DNA of 64,000 bases from Lachnospiraceae bacterium UBA7143 (GCA_002491905.1 DKWV01000011.1:369528-433527), one strand, 5' to 3'. Positions 43,519 through 52,458 are shown, counted from the stretch's first letter. Program-made: numbers and translations. The notes: generated by a model not told the origin, from the letters alone.

Positions 43519-43597
43519 CTTCTTACTAGAAAGTATCACACTGCCGACAATATGGCACGGTGAAGAATTACATTATGGAACGAATGCTTTGCAACAT

Positions 43598-45721
43598 TTA
43601 CCGCCTCCTCCTTCTCAGCCAAACCACAAGCCCCGCCGTAAGGGTTGCGAGGGGAATCACAATCACACAGAGAACTGCCGCAATATATGCCGTCTGCGCC
43701 TTAAAGACCAGATTCGGCATGGAAAGGCTCTTGACCGGAATTGCAACCGAAAATTCATGATCCGCCAGGCTGCTTATCATGCTGCTGAAAAGCTTCACAT
43801 TATTGCCCGGCGCCATCTCATCCGCAAGGCTGGTGAAAAGGCTCTCCCCTCCCACCACAAACGCATGGGAAACGCCGCCGTCCTCCGTACTTTTCTCTAC
43901 TTCCACGCTGACGGTAAAAGGGCCGTCAATGTCGTCCGCACCTTTGCTGTAATCGCTGTTGTCCGTGATATCCGTCTTAGAAAACGCGCTGCTGCTTGTG
44001 GTTAAAAGCGGCGTGTAATGGATTTCATCCGTGGTATCGTCGTAGGAAAGCCCCTTGGAAAATGGCGCAAATACCAGTCCGTCCGACAAAGGCTCCGTCA
44101 CCTCGGCGGAAGCGATCTCCGGGAAAAGGTAATACGGATTCTGGTAATAGAAATTACGGTCCTGCTCCACGATGGTGCCATCCACCTCCGATATCCCGTA
44201 AAAATCCAGAATGCTCTTAAAGTTCGTCATCTCGCCTTCCGCCATAGTCGAGACGATCAGCGCATTGCCGCCCTTCTGCAGATAGGCAATGATCTTTTCC
44301 GCATCCTCCTTCGTATAGTCGCCAGTGAGCGCATTTAAAATCACCCCCTGCGCATCTTCAGGAATTTCATCCACCGTGTGAAGCATCAGCGTCTCATAGG
44401 CTACATTTTCCTTTGTTATCGTATTTAAAAATTTCTCCTCAAGCTCCAGCTCGCCGTGTCCGCCAATCGTGTAAAAGACCGGCATATCTTCCGTAGTGAC
44501 ATAAGCTATCGCCGATACTGTCTGCCCCTCCCCATCATAGCCCGTGGTCTGATAACTGTAAGTGGAGTAGTCCATCTCATAAGCGTAAATATCCCCGTAA
44601 TCCACCACCGTGCTGCGCTTTTGTCCCTCTACAATCAGACTGTTTGAAGAAGGCTGCGCATCCGTATAATTCTGATAAAAGTTCGGATTCTTTGCCGGGC
44701 TGACATACTTTACAATGATATGTCCCGACTGGTCCGCCATCCGCTCCAGCGTTTTGGAAAGATCCGTATCCCCTGCGCCTTCCTCTGCCAGCACATAGAT
44801 CGTCACATCCTCGGACAATTCGGAAAGAAACGCTTTCGTCTCATCCGTAAGCGCATACAGCCTGTTCTCCGTCAGATCAAAGGAAGAATACTGCTCCGGC
44901 ACATAATTCAGCCCGAGATTCACAGCTACGGTAAGCGCAATCATCAGCAAAATTCCCGTGACGCTGTACGCCCCTATTTTCAGGCCGCCTCCCGAAACAT
45001 TATAGCGGCGTTTCTGAATGGTCTGCGCCGTGCAGAAAAGCGCAAGGCCTGTGGCCGTCAGATAATAAACTACGGCCTCCAGTTCAAGATAGCCGGAGGA
45101 AAGCGTATCAAACCGGCTGACCATATCAAAACAGGACAAAATGTTCCCAATCACTGTGGTGACCGCGGAAGTCCCCGTAGTGGTAAGCAGATTCGAGATT
45201 CCCGGCATGATGTAGCCGAGAAACAGCGCGCCGAAGGAAAGCACCGCCGCGATCACCACACTCTCCGTCAGGGACGAAAGAAACAGCCCCACCGCCAGCG
45301 CAAGGCATCCGTACAGGAAAAATCCAAGAAGCGAGGCATAGGAAACACCCAATCGGAACTCTCCTCCCTGCATAAGAAAGAGCGGCAAAATCCCCATAAA
45401 CGCCGTCGGCAGAAAAAGCACCGTCACAAGTGCGAAATATTTTCCAAGCACAATTTTCCCCACCGAGACAGGCGCTGTCAGAATGAGTTGGTCCGTCTTA
45501 TTTTTCCGCTCCTCGGAGAGCGTCCTCATGGTGAGAATCGGTATGGTTACAATAAACGTGAATACAATGCTCTGCAGCACATAGGCTATGGTAGGATATC
45601 CCATAAGCATGTTGTAAACGATAAAGTACAGCCCCATCACAAAAAGGTTCACCGCCACGAAAAGCCAGCCGGTAAAGGAGCAGAAGTAAGATTTCAATTC
45701 TCTCTTATAAATCGCTTTCAT
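43598..45721 (-). CDS. ABC permease fused to GldG-like domain (GldF-GldG fusion)
   Basis: 707 aa. The first ~235 residues form an ABC-2 type permease with six TM segments (starting MKAIYKRELKSYFCSFTGW). The rest (about 255-670) is a GldG/IFT52-like extracytoplasmic domain anchored by a TM at 247-267 and a final TM (AAVLCVIVIPLATLTAGLVVWL) with an Arg-rich end. In Flavobacterium GldF and GldG are separate and support gliding; in Clostridia such fusions have no proven role, and a gliding function is unlikely here. The start overlaps the ATPase gene by 17 bp. AGGAGGAG precedes the ATG. Confidence 0.85.
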   Translation of the reverse strand: MKAIYKRELKSYFCSFTGWLFVAVNLFVMGLYFIVYNMLMGYPTIAYVLQSIVFTFIVTIPILTMRTLSEERKNKTDQLILTAPVSVGKIVLGKYFALVTVLFLPTAFMGILPLFLMQGGEFRLGVSYASLLGFFLYGCLALAVGLFLSSLTESVVIAAVLSFGALFLGYIMPGISNLLTTTGTSAVTTVIGNILSCFDMVSRFDTLSSGYLELEAVVYYLTATGLALFCTAQTIQKRRYNVSGGGLKIGAYSVTGILLMIALTVAVNLGLNYVPEQYSSFDLTENRLYALTDETKAFLSELSEDVTIYVLAEEGAGDTDLSKTLERMADQSGHIIVKYVSPAKNPNFYQNYTDAQPSSNSLIVEGQKRSTVVDYGDIYAYEMDYSTYSYQTTGYDGEGQTVSAIAYVTTEDMPVFYTIGGHGELELEEKFLNTITKENVAYETLMLHTVDEIPEDAQGVILNALTGDYTKEDAEKIIAYLQKGGNALIVSTMAEGEMTNFKSILDFYGISEVDGTIVEQDRNFYYQNPYYLFPEIASAEVTEPLSDGLVFAPFSKGLSYDDTTDEIHYTPLLTTSSSAFSKTDITDNSDYSKGADDIDGPFTVSVEVEKSTEDGGVSHAFVVGGESLFTSLADEMAPGNNVKLFSSMISSLADHEFSVAIPVKSLSMPNLVFKAQTAYIAAVLCVIVIPLATLTAGLVVWLRRRRR

Positions 45722-46799
45722 CTTTCTCCTCCTCTCCGTCTTCTATGTTGGTTTCATCCGTATCTTCTCTATTTTCTGCGGCATCTTTCTCTTCCGTTCT
45801 ATCCTTCAAAACATCCTCCTCCGATAGCTCGGCGTTCACTGTCTCCCCTTCTGTTTCCGGCTTCTCTTCCACCTCCGTAAGCTCCAGGAAAATATCCTCC
45901 AGAGATTTCTCCGACCGGTTCATGGAAAGGATTGGCATACCCGCCCCCGCAAGCGCAACAGACAGTGACTTTCGGATATCCGCATCCTCCTTTGTTTCAA
46001 TATGAATTAAAATGCTGCCTTCCTCACTGCCTTCCTCGAAGGTATACTGCTCTATTTCCTCTATCTGATCCAGTACCGCCTGCGCCTGTTCCTGCTCTCC
46101 GATCACCGTCACCGCCAGTTCCGCCGTACCCTGCATCATTTTTTGCAGTTCCTCCGGCGAACCGCTGGCCGCCAGCTTTCCTTTGGAAATAATCAGGATG
46201 TGATCGCACACCGCGCTGATTTCGGAGAGAATGTGGGAGCTTAAAATCACCGTATGCTCCCCTGCAAGTCCCTTAATCAGATCGCGCATCTCAATAATCT
46301 GCTTAGGGTCCAGCCCCACCATAGGCTCATCCAAAATCAAAACTTTCGGATTCCCCACAAGCGCCTGTGCAAGTCCCACTCTCTGCCTATATCCCTTGGA
46401 AAGATTTTTGATCAGCCGTTTACTCATCTCCGAGAGAGAAAGCCGCTCCTCCAACGCTGCCACTTGTTTCTTTCTCTCCGTCTTCGGTACTTTTTTTAGT
46501 TCCGCTACAAAGAGCAGGAACTCCTGCACCGTCATATCAGGATAAAGAGGCGGTATTTCCGGCAAGTACCCGATACATGCCTTCGCTGCAAGCGGCTCTT
46601 TTAAGATATCATGCCCGTCGATCGTAACCGTTCCGCCATCGGCTGCGATATATCCCGTCATCACATTCATTGTCGTTGTCTTACCTGCGCCGTTCGGTCC
46701 GAGGAAGCCATAGATTTTCCCTTCCTCCACCGTAAACGACATGCCGTCCACCGCTACATGGCCGCCATACCGTTTAACCAAATTTTCTACCTGTATCAA
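45705..46799 (-). CDS. ABC transporter ATP-binding protein (GldA-like)
   Basis: 364 aa from a TTG start at 46799, chosen because GGGAGGAG lies 7 nt upstream and the ATG in that site is out of frame. Walker A GPNGAGKTTT, signature LSKGYRQRVGLAQAL, Walker B VLILDEPMVGLDP and H-loop SSHIL are present. A domain of ~80 residues follows the ATPase core, then an unusually acidic tail (EEKPETEGETV... to DEEEKDESDL, last ~50 residues). It powers the adjacent GldF-GldG fusion permease. Neither the substrate nor the role of the acidic tail can be told. Confidence 0.9.
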   Translation of the reverse strand: MIQVENLVKRYGGHVAVDGMSFTVEEGKIYGFLGPNGAGKTTTMNVMTGYIAADGGTVTIDGHDILKEPLAAKACIGYLPEIPPLYPDMTVQEFLLFVAELKKVPKTERKKQVAALEERLSLSEMSKRLIKNLSKGYRQRVGLAQALVGNPKVLILDEPMVGLDPKQIIEMRDLIKGLAGEHTVILSSHILSEISAVCDHILIISKGKLAASGSPEELQKMMQGTAELAVTVIGEQEQAQAVLDQIEEIEQYTFEEGSEEGSILIHIETKEDADIRKSLSVALAGAGMPILSMNRSEKSLEDIFLELTEVEEKPETEGETVNAELSEEDVLKDRTEEKDAAENREDTDETNIEDGEEEKDESDL

Positions 46800-46938
46800 A
46801 ACATGCTCCTCCCTTTTATTGCATAACTGCGAAAATAATTCTTGTCTCACACTAATATACTGGCAAAATGTGTCTCTATTCGTATCAAATTGTGAATAAT
46901 CTGTGTCCTTCCCACACTACACACATAGATGATTATAA

Positions 46939-46947
46939 CATACAATA
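46939..46947 (+). promoter_or_regulatory. Candidate mother-cell sporulation promoter (-10 element)
   Basis: CATACAATA (46939-46947) fits the -10 pattern of mother-cell sigma factors (SigE CATACAAT; SigK CATAnnnTA), 66 nt before cotJA. A convincing -35 at the right distance was not found, so this is tentative. The function of the downstream genes is what makes it worth listing. Confidence 0.4.
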
Positions 46948-47012
46948 TTATTAAAAAACACATGAATTTCGTGTGTCGGCTTTTATCCGGCGCACAGGTA
47001 GAAAGGATGCAT

Positions 47013-47186
47013 ATGAAGGACTATCTTTACAGGGAACCCTGCGATGATTTCCCCATTGCGATGGCCTATGTTCCCTGGCAGCGTTTCAAGGGAATCTGCG
47101 AAAATCTGGAAAAAGGATATTGCAACGGCACCGTCTTCCCTGAACTTGACAAACCATTTACAGGAAGGAGATGTTGCAACAGATGA
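47013..47186 (+). CDS. cotJA: Spore coat protein CotJA
   Basis: 57 aa. The sequence DFPIAMAYVPWQRF....ENLEKGY..GTVFPELDKPF is the CotJA signature. It is a spore coat component made in the mother cell. ATG at 47013 with AAAGGA 5 nt upstream; an ATG two codons earlier is possible. It overlaps cotJB by 16 bp. Too small to have other domains. Confidence 0.92.
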   Translation: MKDYLYREPCDDFPIAMAYVPWQRFKGICENLEKGYCNGTVFPELDKPFTGRRCCNR

Positions 47187-47458
47187 ACACACAATTTGCA
47201 AATGAGCAGGAGAAACTGCTCCACGATATCGGCGTCTTAAGCTTCGTTGTCATCGAACTGTCCCTCTATCTGGACACCCACCCCACAGATCAGGATGCTT
47301 TAAAATATTTCAATCATTATAACCGTCTGGCAAATCAGGCCAGGCAGGAGTATTCCGCCAAGTTCACGCCGCTCACAATTTCCTGTGCGGATGTATCGGC
47401 GTGTGACGACTGGAAATGGGCTTTGGCACCCATGCCCTGGGAAGGAGGCTGTAACTAA
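47171..47458 (+). CDS. cotJB: Spore coat protein CotJB
   Basis: 95 aa, helical (LLHDIGVLSFVVIELSLYLDTHPTDQDALKYFNHYN), ending in a Cys/Trp-rich tail (SACDDWKWALAPMPWEGGCN) typical of CotJB. Two starts are possible: ATG 47171 (AGGA 5 nt upstream) and ATG 47183. The stop overlaps the cotJC ATG (TAATG), so the operon is translationally coupled. Confidence 0.93.
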   Translation: MLQQMNTQFANEQEKLLHDIGVLSFVVIELSLYLDTHPTDQDALKYFNHYNRLANQARQEYSAKFTPLTISCADVSACDDWKWALAPMPWEGGCN

Positions 47459-48063
47459 TGTGGAATTATGAGAGAAGATTAGAGTTTCCTGTCAATATCA
47501 AAGAAGCCAACGCGGACATCGCCCAGGCCATCATCAGCCAGTACGGCGGCCCCGACGGCGAGATGGGCGCATCCATGCGTTACCTGTCGCAGCGGTATGC
47601 GTGCCCTTACAGAGAGGTGTCCGCTGTGCTTACTGACATCGGCACCGAGGAATTAGCACACTTGGAAATGGTAGCCACAATTGTTCACCAGTTGACCAAG
47701 AACCTTTCTATGGAGCAGATAGAGGCAAGCGGTTTCCGCAACTACTACGTGGACCACACCGTCGGCATCTGGCCCCAGGCAGCGGGAGGCATTCCCTTCA
47801 ACGCTTGCGAGTTCCAGTCCAAAGGCGATATCATTACAGATTTAACGGAGGATATGGCGGCAGAGCAGAAGGCACGCTCCACCTACGACAATATTCTTCG
47901 ACTTGTAAAGGATGAACCCGATGTGTACGAACCCATCAAGTTCCTTCGGGCAAGGGAAGTCGTGCACTTCCAGCGGTTTGGTGAAGCTTTGAGAATCGTG
48001 CAGGATCATCTCGATTCCAAGAACTTCTATGCGTTTAATCCGGGATTTGACTGTACTCCATAA
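47458..48063 (+). CDS. cotJC: Spore coat protein CotJC, manganese-catalase family
   Basis: 201 aa with the ferritin-like di-metal pattern of Mn catalases: E in REVSAVLTDIGTEELAHLEM (ExxH) and E in EDMAAEQKARSTY, then EVVHFQRFGEAL (ExxxH). In other spore formers CotJC is a spore coat enzyme able to degrade peroxide. Length is shorter than free Mn catalases (~270 aa) but normal for CotJC. Last gene of the operon, followed by an intrinsic terminator. Confidence 0.95.
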   Translation: MWNYERRLEFPVNIKEANADIAQAIISQYGGPDGEMGASMRYLSQRYACPYREVSAVLTDIGTEELAHLEMVATIVHQLTKNLSMEQIEASGFRNYYVDHTVGIWPQAAGGIPFNACEFQSKGDIITDLTEDMAAEQKARSTYDNILRLVKDEPDVYEPIKFLRAREVVHFQRFGEALRIVQDHLDSKNFYAFNPGFDCTP

Positions 48064-48077
48064 CGCATAATAATTAT

Positions 48078-48121
48078 AAAAAAGCAGCCTGCCTACTTTA
48101 ACGAGAGGCGACTGCTTTTTT
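48078..48121 (+). terminator. Intrinsic terminator after cotJC
   Basis: AAAAAAGCAG (48078-48087) pairs with CTGCTTTTTT (48112-48121), with an inner GCCT/AGGC stem, ending in a T-run on the plus strand. The A-run on the other arm means it could also end the opposite-strand lipoprotein transcript. Confidence 0.8.
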
Positions 48122-48196
48122 ATTTCCACTATCCTGCGGTTTTGCCATATATTATATTGTGGTAGGCTGCCTTGCTCAGATTAAGTCTGATAAAAT

Positions 48197-49717
48197 TTAC
48201 AGTCTTTTCAGGTTTTGAAATGTAAACGTATGTCCGCCATCTGTTGACTGGTATTGCGCCATTGCTTCCTGATCTCCTCCATTATAATCTCCGTCACTTC
48301 CCTGCCCGCAAAGCATGACGAGAACCCCGTTACTTTCATATGGCATCTGTGGATAATCATACGGTGTATACTCTGTTCCATCCGGCAGTGCAAACAGCTT
48401 TTCCTCAATTGCTACAGGCTCAAAATGGTTTCCTCCATCCTCTGTAATATAGAGATCCGCGTTATCTCCTCCGTTATGCGCAAGTGTTGCAAATCCGATC
48501 TTGTCATCCAGAAATGTAAAGTCAACCGCCATTCCCAACTGGGAATTAAATGGATCAAGGCTCACTTCTTCCCACGTTCTTCCGTCATCCTGACTCTTTA
48601 TCAGTCCGTACAGCCGACTTCCCAACGCCGCATCCACAACGACCATTCGGTACCGTCTTGAGGTTCCTTCCAATATGATCTCCTTTTCATATTCACCGTC
48701 ATAGTTTTTCATGAAAGCACTTTCTTCCTTTTTCTCCGCTTCCACAGTACTTTTTTCTGATTCTTCCGCGCTTCCCCTCATGATTTCAAATGCATAGTTC
48801 TCGTTGTAAGTCTGCACATACAGAATATCATTTTTTCTAATAATATAATCCGGTTTTGTATCCAGTGGAATCTGCAATACAAGTTTTCCTGTCTGCTTAT
48901 CCAAAATATGAAGGAAATCCTCCTCATTTGTAAATCCGTACCCGCAAATAATCTCATTTTCAGCAACCACAAAGGAGTTCGCATTGTTCATTAGCGGCTC
49001 ACTTTTCCAGATCACATGTCCGTCACTTAAATCAAGCGCCATAATATAACCCGTATGTGGACAAAAATCCGCATAAGTATTGTGTGCTACCGCTATATAT
49101 AAAATCCCATTTTCCGCTTTTGCATAAAAAATATGCTGATCTACATACGGGGAATATTCTTCTTTATAAACATCCGCATACTGAAACTCTGAAAAATCAA
49201 ATTCTGCCTTGCCCTTTCCTGTACCAGCATCAGATATCTGTAAAAAGAGCCCATTGGTCAATTCATAATGGTAAGTTCCGGCACTGTATGGAAATTGTGG
49301 TCTATCCAATCCGTTTTCCGTAAACCAAGAATCTTTTTCCCTTGACCACTCTTCCGCATCTTCCGCCAGTTTTTCCACAGAGAGCAGATGCAATGCGCAA
49401 TACTCCTTCACATCTGTGTTTTCTTCGCCCGCAAAATAATATTCCCATCCCGGATTCTCAACCCGGCACGTTATGGCAGCCTTTCCATCACTTTCTTCTT
49501 TTTCGGTATCTTCTTCTCTTTCCGGTACCGGTACTTCCCCGGTGTCTTCTTCTCTTTCCGGTATCTGTACTTTCCCGGTGTCTTCTTCTCTTTCCGGTAT
49601 CTGTACTTTCCCGTTTCCCATCTGCATTTGATCGTCTGCCATATTCTTGTATTTATTACTGCATCCCGTCAGACATAGGGCAGCACTTAGCGCAAACAAT
49701 AATACTTTCTTTTTCAT
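48197..49717 (-). CDS. Lipoprotein with beta-propeller-like domain and 12-residue repeats
   Basis: 506 aa from the ATG at 49717 (AAGGAA upstream); the ~38 residues readable before it are not part of the protein. Lipobox LTGC, with Cys19 to be lipidated. Residues 37-72 are three tandem copies of (K/E)VxxPEREEDT(G/E), forming an acidic stalk. The remaining domain has repeats resembling PQQ-like and BNR/sialidase-type blades (HVIWKSEPL, QDDGRTWEEVSLDPFNSQ, TEDGGNHFEPV), consistent with a beta-propeller on the outer face of the membrane. No catalytic motif is recognised. It may bind a ligand. Confidence 0.8.
   Translation of the reverse strand: MKKKVLLFALSAALCLTGCSNKYKNMADDQMQMGNGKVQIPEREEDTGKVQIPEREEDTGEVPVPEREEDTEKEESDGKAAITCRVENPGWEYYFAGEENTDVKEYCALHLLSVEKLAEDAEEWSREKDSWFTENGLDRPQFPYSAGTYHYELTNGLFLQISDAGTGKGKAEFDFSEFQYADVYKEEYSPYVDQHIFYAKAENGILYIAVAHNTYADFCPHTGYIMALDLSDGHVIWKSEPLMNNANSFVVAENEIICGYGFTNEEDFLHILDKQTGKLVLQIPLDTKPDYIIRKNDILYVQTYNENYAFEIMRGSAEESEKSTVEAEKKEESAFMKNYDGEYEKEIILEGTSRRYRMVVVDAALGSRLYGLIKSQDDGRTWEEVSLDPFNSQLGMAVDFTFLDDKIGFATLAHNGGDNADLYITEDGGNHFEPVAIEEKLFALPDGTEYTPYDYPQMPYESNGVLVMLCGQGSDGDYNGGDQEAMAQYQSTDGGHTFTFQNLKRL
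49502..49609 (-). repeat. Three tandem 36-bp repeats in the lipoprotein stalk
   Basis: 36-bp units, the first two almost identical, coding (K/E)V.(I/V)PEREEDT(G/E) at residues 37-72. They are in frame, so copy-number change would lengthen or shorten the stalk. Confidence 0.9.
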
Positions 49718-49849
49718 AATGATGTTTCCTTCAAGATGGTCTATATTACGGATTAAGGCGGTAATCACGAACATATCCCAGCAATGCTTTTTCAGCTTTT
49801 CTTTTATGGGTAATCCTCTTTTCACAGACAAAGTGTCAAAAATATCGTA

Positions 49850-50725
49850 TTATTTTAACCGACTTAAACTGGCTATTGCTGCCTGTCGTTCCCTAAACTG
49901 CATATCGATTTTATCTCCATTAGAATACTTTACAACAATTTCATATCTATAAAATGAATCTTTCGTAAAGGTAACTTCATTTTCTTCATTACTGATATAA
50001 GCACAGGCATCTTGAATATTGCAAAATACTTTCGAATCCCCAAATAAAGATATAACAGCAATACTCTCCAAAGTTCTCTTCAGCGCATTTCGTATATATG
50101 TAGAAAAGGTCTTCCAATTTTCTGCATTGTTATTTATTAAATAATCGCCAATTTGTTGTAATTGAGTTTCTGTCAATGCTTCAAGTTGTTCAATGCGATT
50201 TATCAATTCTTCTTCCGAAGTACCTTCATCCCAATGTGCATCAATACCTTGTGAACCAAATGCTTCCCCCACAGCATTAATTGAAAAATATAATAATTTA
50301 AACCCTTCCGTCCTCATCTGATTTAACGAATTTTCCGTAAATTCACCCGCCAAAACAGCTCCATAAAAAGGAGCATGTTCACTATATCGACTTACCAAAG
50401 GTTTAATGGCTGCCGATATTTCCTGTGCCTTATTTTTTGAATATTTTGTATACCTTCGCCATGCCATTTCAATAAATGCCCGAGGCGCTCCTGTTTTTGT
50501 TTCCGATCCCCCCTCTTCAATAACAATATCCAGTTTGTGAATATTTCCGTTCATATCTGTCCATTTTACATCTTTTTGATTATTTCTTGCAGGTCTTGGA
50601 TGTTTATAATCTAAATACATATCATATTCATCTGCGATAGATTGACAATATCTGATTATAGTACGTTCAAATATATCTCCTATCATCTGTCCAAAACGAT
50701 GTGCCGGTGATTCTGCCATTGTCAT
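49850..50725 (-). CDS. Putative type II restriction endonuclease (PD-(D/E)xK-like)
   Basis: 291 aa. The assignment rests on position (next to a DNA methyltransferase, 1 bp from its stop, with AGGGGG as RBS) and on a nuclease-like patch: D66 in HKLDIVIEEGG, then E86 in RAFIEMAWRRYTKYSKNKAQEI. This resembles the PD-(D/E)xK arrangement with a non-standard E-x-A-W motif. The recognition site is unknown. The region is AT-rich compared with the flanks, suggesting transfer. It could also be an uncharacterised methyltransferase-associated protein. Confidence 0.65.
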   Translation of the reverse strand: MTMAESPAHRFGQMIGDIFERTIIRYCQSIADEYDMYLDYKHPRPARNNQKDVKWTDMNGNIHKLDIVIEEGGSETKTGAPRAFIEMAWRRYTKYSKNKAQEISAAIKPLVSRYSEHAPFYGAVLAGEFTENSLNQMRTEGFKLLYFSINAVGEAFGSQGIDAHWDEGTSEEELINRIEQLEALTETQLQQIGDYLINNNAENWKTFSTYIRNALKRTLESIAVISLFGDSKVFCNIQDACAYISNEENEVTFTKDSFYRYEIVVKYSNGDKIDMQFRERQAAIASLSRLK

Positions 50726-50726
50726 T

Positions 50727-51994
50727 TTACCCCCTTATCCATAAGTATCCTTCTTTTAACGGAATCCTGTGTTTTCTATTTTTCCACTTGACATTTCTGT
50801 CTCTGTTTTTTTCAAAATCATAATCTTTAAATCCCGCAGCAACGGCCAGTCTCCCCAACCAATCATCCACGGGAACGTACACTCCATATGGCGCAGAATC
50901 ACCGACAACAAAACAGACTACAGAACCTTCTTTACAAACCTGTCTTAGTTCCTGCCATACTTTTGCCAAGTCCAAAAAGTAAAGTGCTATCATTGTGTGA
51001 TAATTCTTCTTTCCGCCATGACTCTCTTTTTCTATATCCAGTTTTGTGCATACATCTAATATTTCATTATATATTGGTTCCAGTAAAGGGTCTTTTAGAT
51101 ATTGAAACGTATCTTTTTTTCTTTAGAAACCATTTGCGAGCACGAACGAATCAATCCCGGTCTGATTTTGCTCTGCAATTCTCCCCAGGAATTTATTTCC
51201 CCCAGCACAGATAACTCCAGCCTCGTCGCATCAGCATAGTCATAATTGTTTGCATACGGCGGGGATGTGATAACAAGATCAATACTATTGTTTTCGATCG
51301 TTGACGCCTTCCTCGCATCCTGTTTTATTAAGGTAGCACACTTTTTTGCCGGGCTTTCCTGAAATAGTTTCATGTCTTCGTACATTAAATTAACCTGTTT
51401 GGCAAACGCTTCAAAAGCAGATGATACTTTCACTTTTTTCTTGTTAGGTAATATATACTGCCATGCAGCCGTTCCAACATTTGAAGATGCCCGCAGTATT
51501 GAAACAAAAGCCAGCCAGGATAATTTGTACGCAAAAGAACTGCCGGCTTTAGAATATAACGCTTTCTTTAAGTGGTCAATTTCTTCCAAATTCTTTTCAT
51601 CATAACATTTAAAGACAATATCAGGATATTGTTCAATCGCCGAATGATCACTTTTTGCCTGATCCAATATGTCATCCGCCGTTTTTAAAAATAAATCTGT
51701 ATCCGATTTCCAAAGCAATTTTCCTGCAGCAATTTCATATATGAAAGGATGGGATTCATAACCATATGAAGTAACGCCTAACTTATCACACGATAATAAA
51801 GTTGTTCCCGAACCCGCAAATGGATCAAGGACTCTAAAATTATCACTATGGACAGATTTTGACAGGTATTCCGTTACCGTTTCTTCTACCCACTGGGCAG
51901 AAAAGCCCGCCGTATACCTAAACCACCTGTGAATCGGCAGCGACATATTATCAGCAAACGTGGAAGTCGTATTTGTCTGTAAAGCTTCACTCAT
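50727..51994 (-). CDS. DNA methyltransferase (TSPPY type), split by a -1 frame change at A7
   Basis: From the ATG at 51994 (AAAGG upstream) the frame carries VLDPFAGSGTT (AdoMet-binding FxGxG) and VITSPPYANNYDYAD (motif IV) and stops at 51095. From the A7 tract (51114-51120) a -1 shift continues without a stop through DTFQYLKDPLLEPIYNEI, NYHTMIALYFLDLAKVW and GSVVCFVVGD to 50727, giving 422 aa. Both parts are needed for a normal enzyme; the downstream part alone (88 aa) would lack a proper start. SPPY with FxGxG first suggests N4-cytosine or N6-adenine methylation. Either a mutation, a sequencing error, or programmed slippage joins the halves. Confidence 0.8.
51113..51119 (-). other. Slippery heptamer A AAA AAG in the methyltransferase
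   Basis: On the minus strand, codons GAA AAA AAG place A AAA AAG in the zero frame, the strongest known -1 slip site in bacteria (used by dnaX). A -1 shift here gives exactly the frame that restores the methyltransferase. The stop of the zero frame is 15 nt beyond. Confidence 0.7.
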
Positions 51995-52073
51995 AAGTAT
52001 TAACGCCTTTCTAAACAAGCTTCTAATTATAATACCACATTTCTGTAGATGTTTCTACTTTTTCCGCTTTAGC

Positions 52074-52113
52074 GCAGCGGTGAGGAATGAATCTCATCAT
52101 TCCTCACCGCTGC
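52074..52113. repeat. Perfect 17-bp inverted repeat between divergent genes
   Basis: GCAGCGGTGAGGAATGA (52074-52090) and its exact complement (52097-52113) with a 6-nt loop, then TTTTAAT on the plus strand. It lies between the start of the minus-strand methyltransferase and the plus-strand flavoprotein fragment, so as a terminator it would have no gene ending beside it on the plus strand. Confidence 0.8.
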
Positions 52114-52168
52114 TTTTAATCAACTTCTGTTGCTTATTCTTGCATGCTATATTATAATTACTGGAAAA

Positions 52169-52414
52169 ATGAGAAGAAAAGACAGAGAAGTAACTGATAT
52201 TAACCAGATTTTTGAAATCGTCCGCAATTGCAGCGTTGCACACGTGGGCATGGTGGAGGACGGGAAACCTTATGTAGTAGCCTTGAATTTTGGCTATGAA
52301 AGACAGGGTGACGCGCTCATTTTATATTTCCACAGCGCCTATGAGGGGCATAAAATGGATATCCTGAAAGATAATTATTGTGCTACAGCAGAGACCGCAA
52401 CTGTCATTTTATGA
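52169..52414 (+). pseudogene. Truncated pyridoxamine-5'-phosphate-oxidase-like (FMN-binding) protein
   Basis: 81 codons from the ATG at 52169: MRRKDREVTDINQIFEIVRNC then VAHVGMVEDGKPYVVALNFGY and FHSAYEGHKMDILK, the typical start of small split-barrel flavin-binding proteins, which are normally about 150 aa. The frame ends shortly after that strand (ETATVIL), and the barrel half with the rest of the FMN site is missing. It is probably a remnant left by the insertion or deletion that created the adjoining region. Whether a shortened protein is made is unknown. Confidence 0.7.
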
Positions 52415-52458
52415 TAGAATGTAATCACAACATTAAAATAGCCCGGAGGTCTTTTCGT

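Noticed and set aside
49718..49831. N-terminal extension of the lipoprotein (38 residues)
   Set aside because: It would place the lipobox at residue 57 and has no RBS; the ATG at 49717 has AAGGAA and a proper signal peptide.
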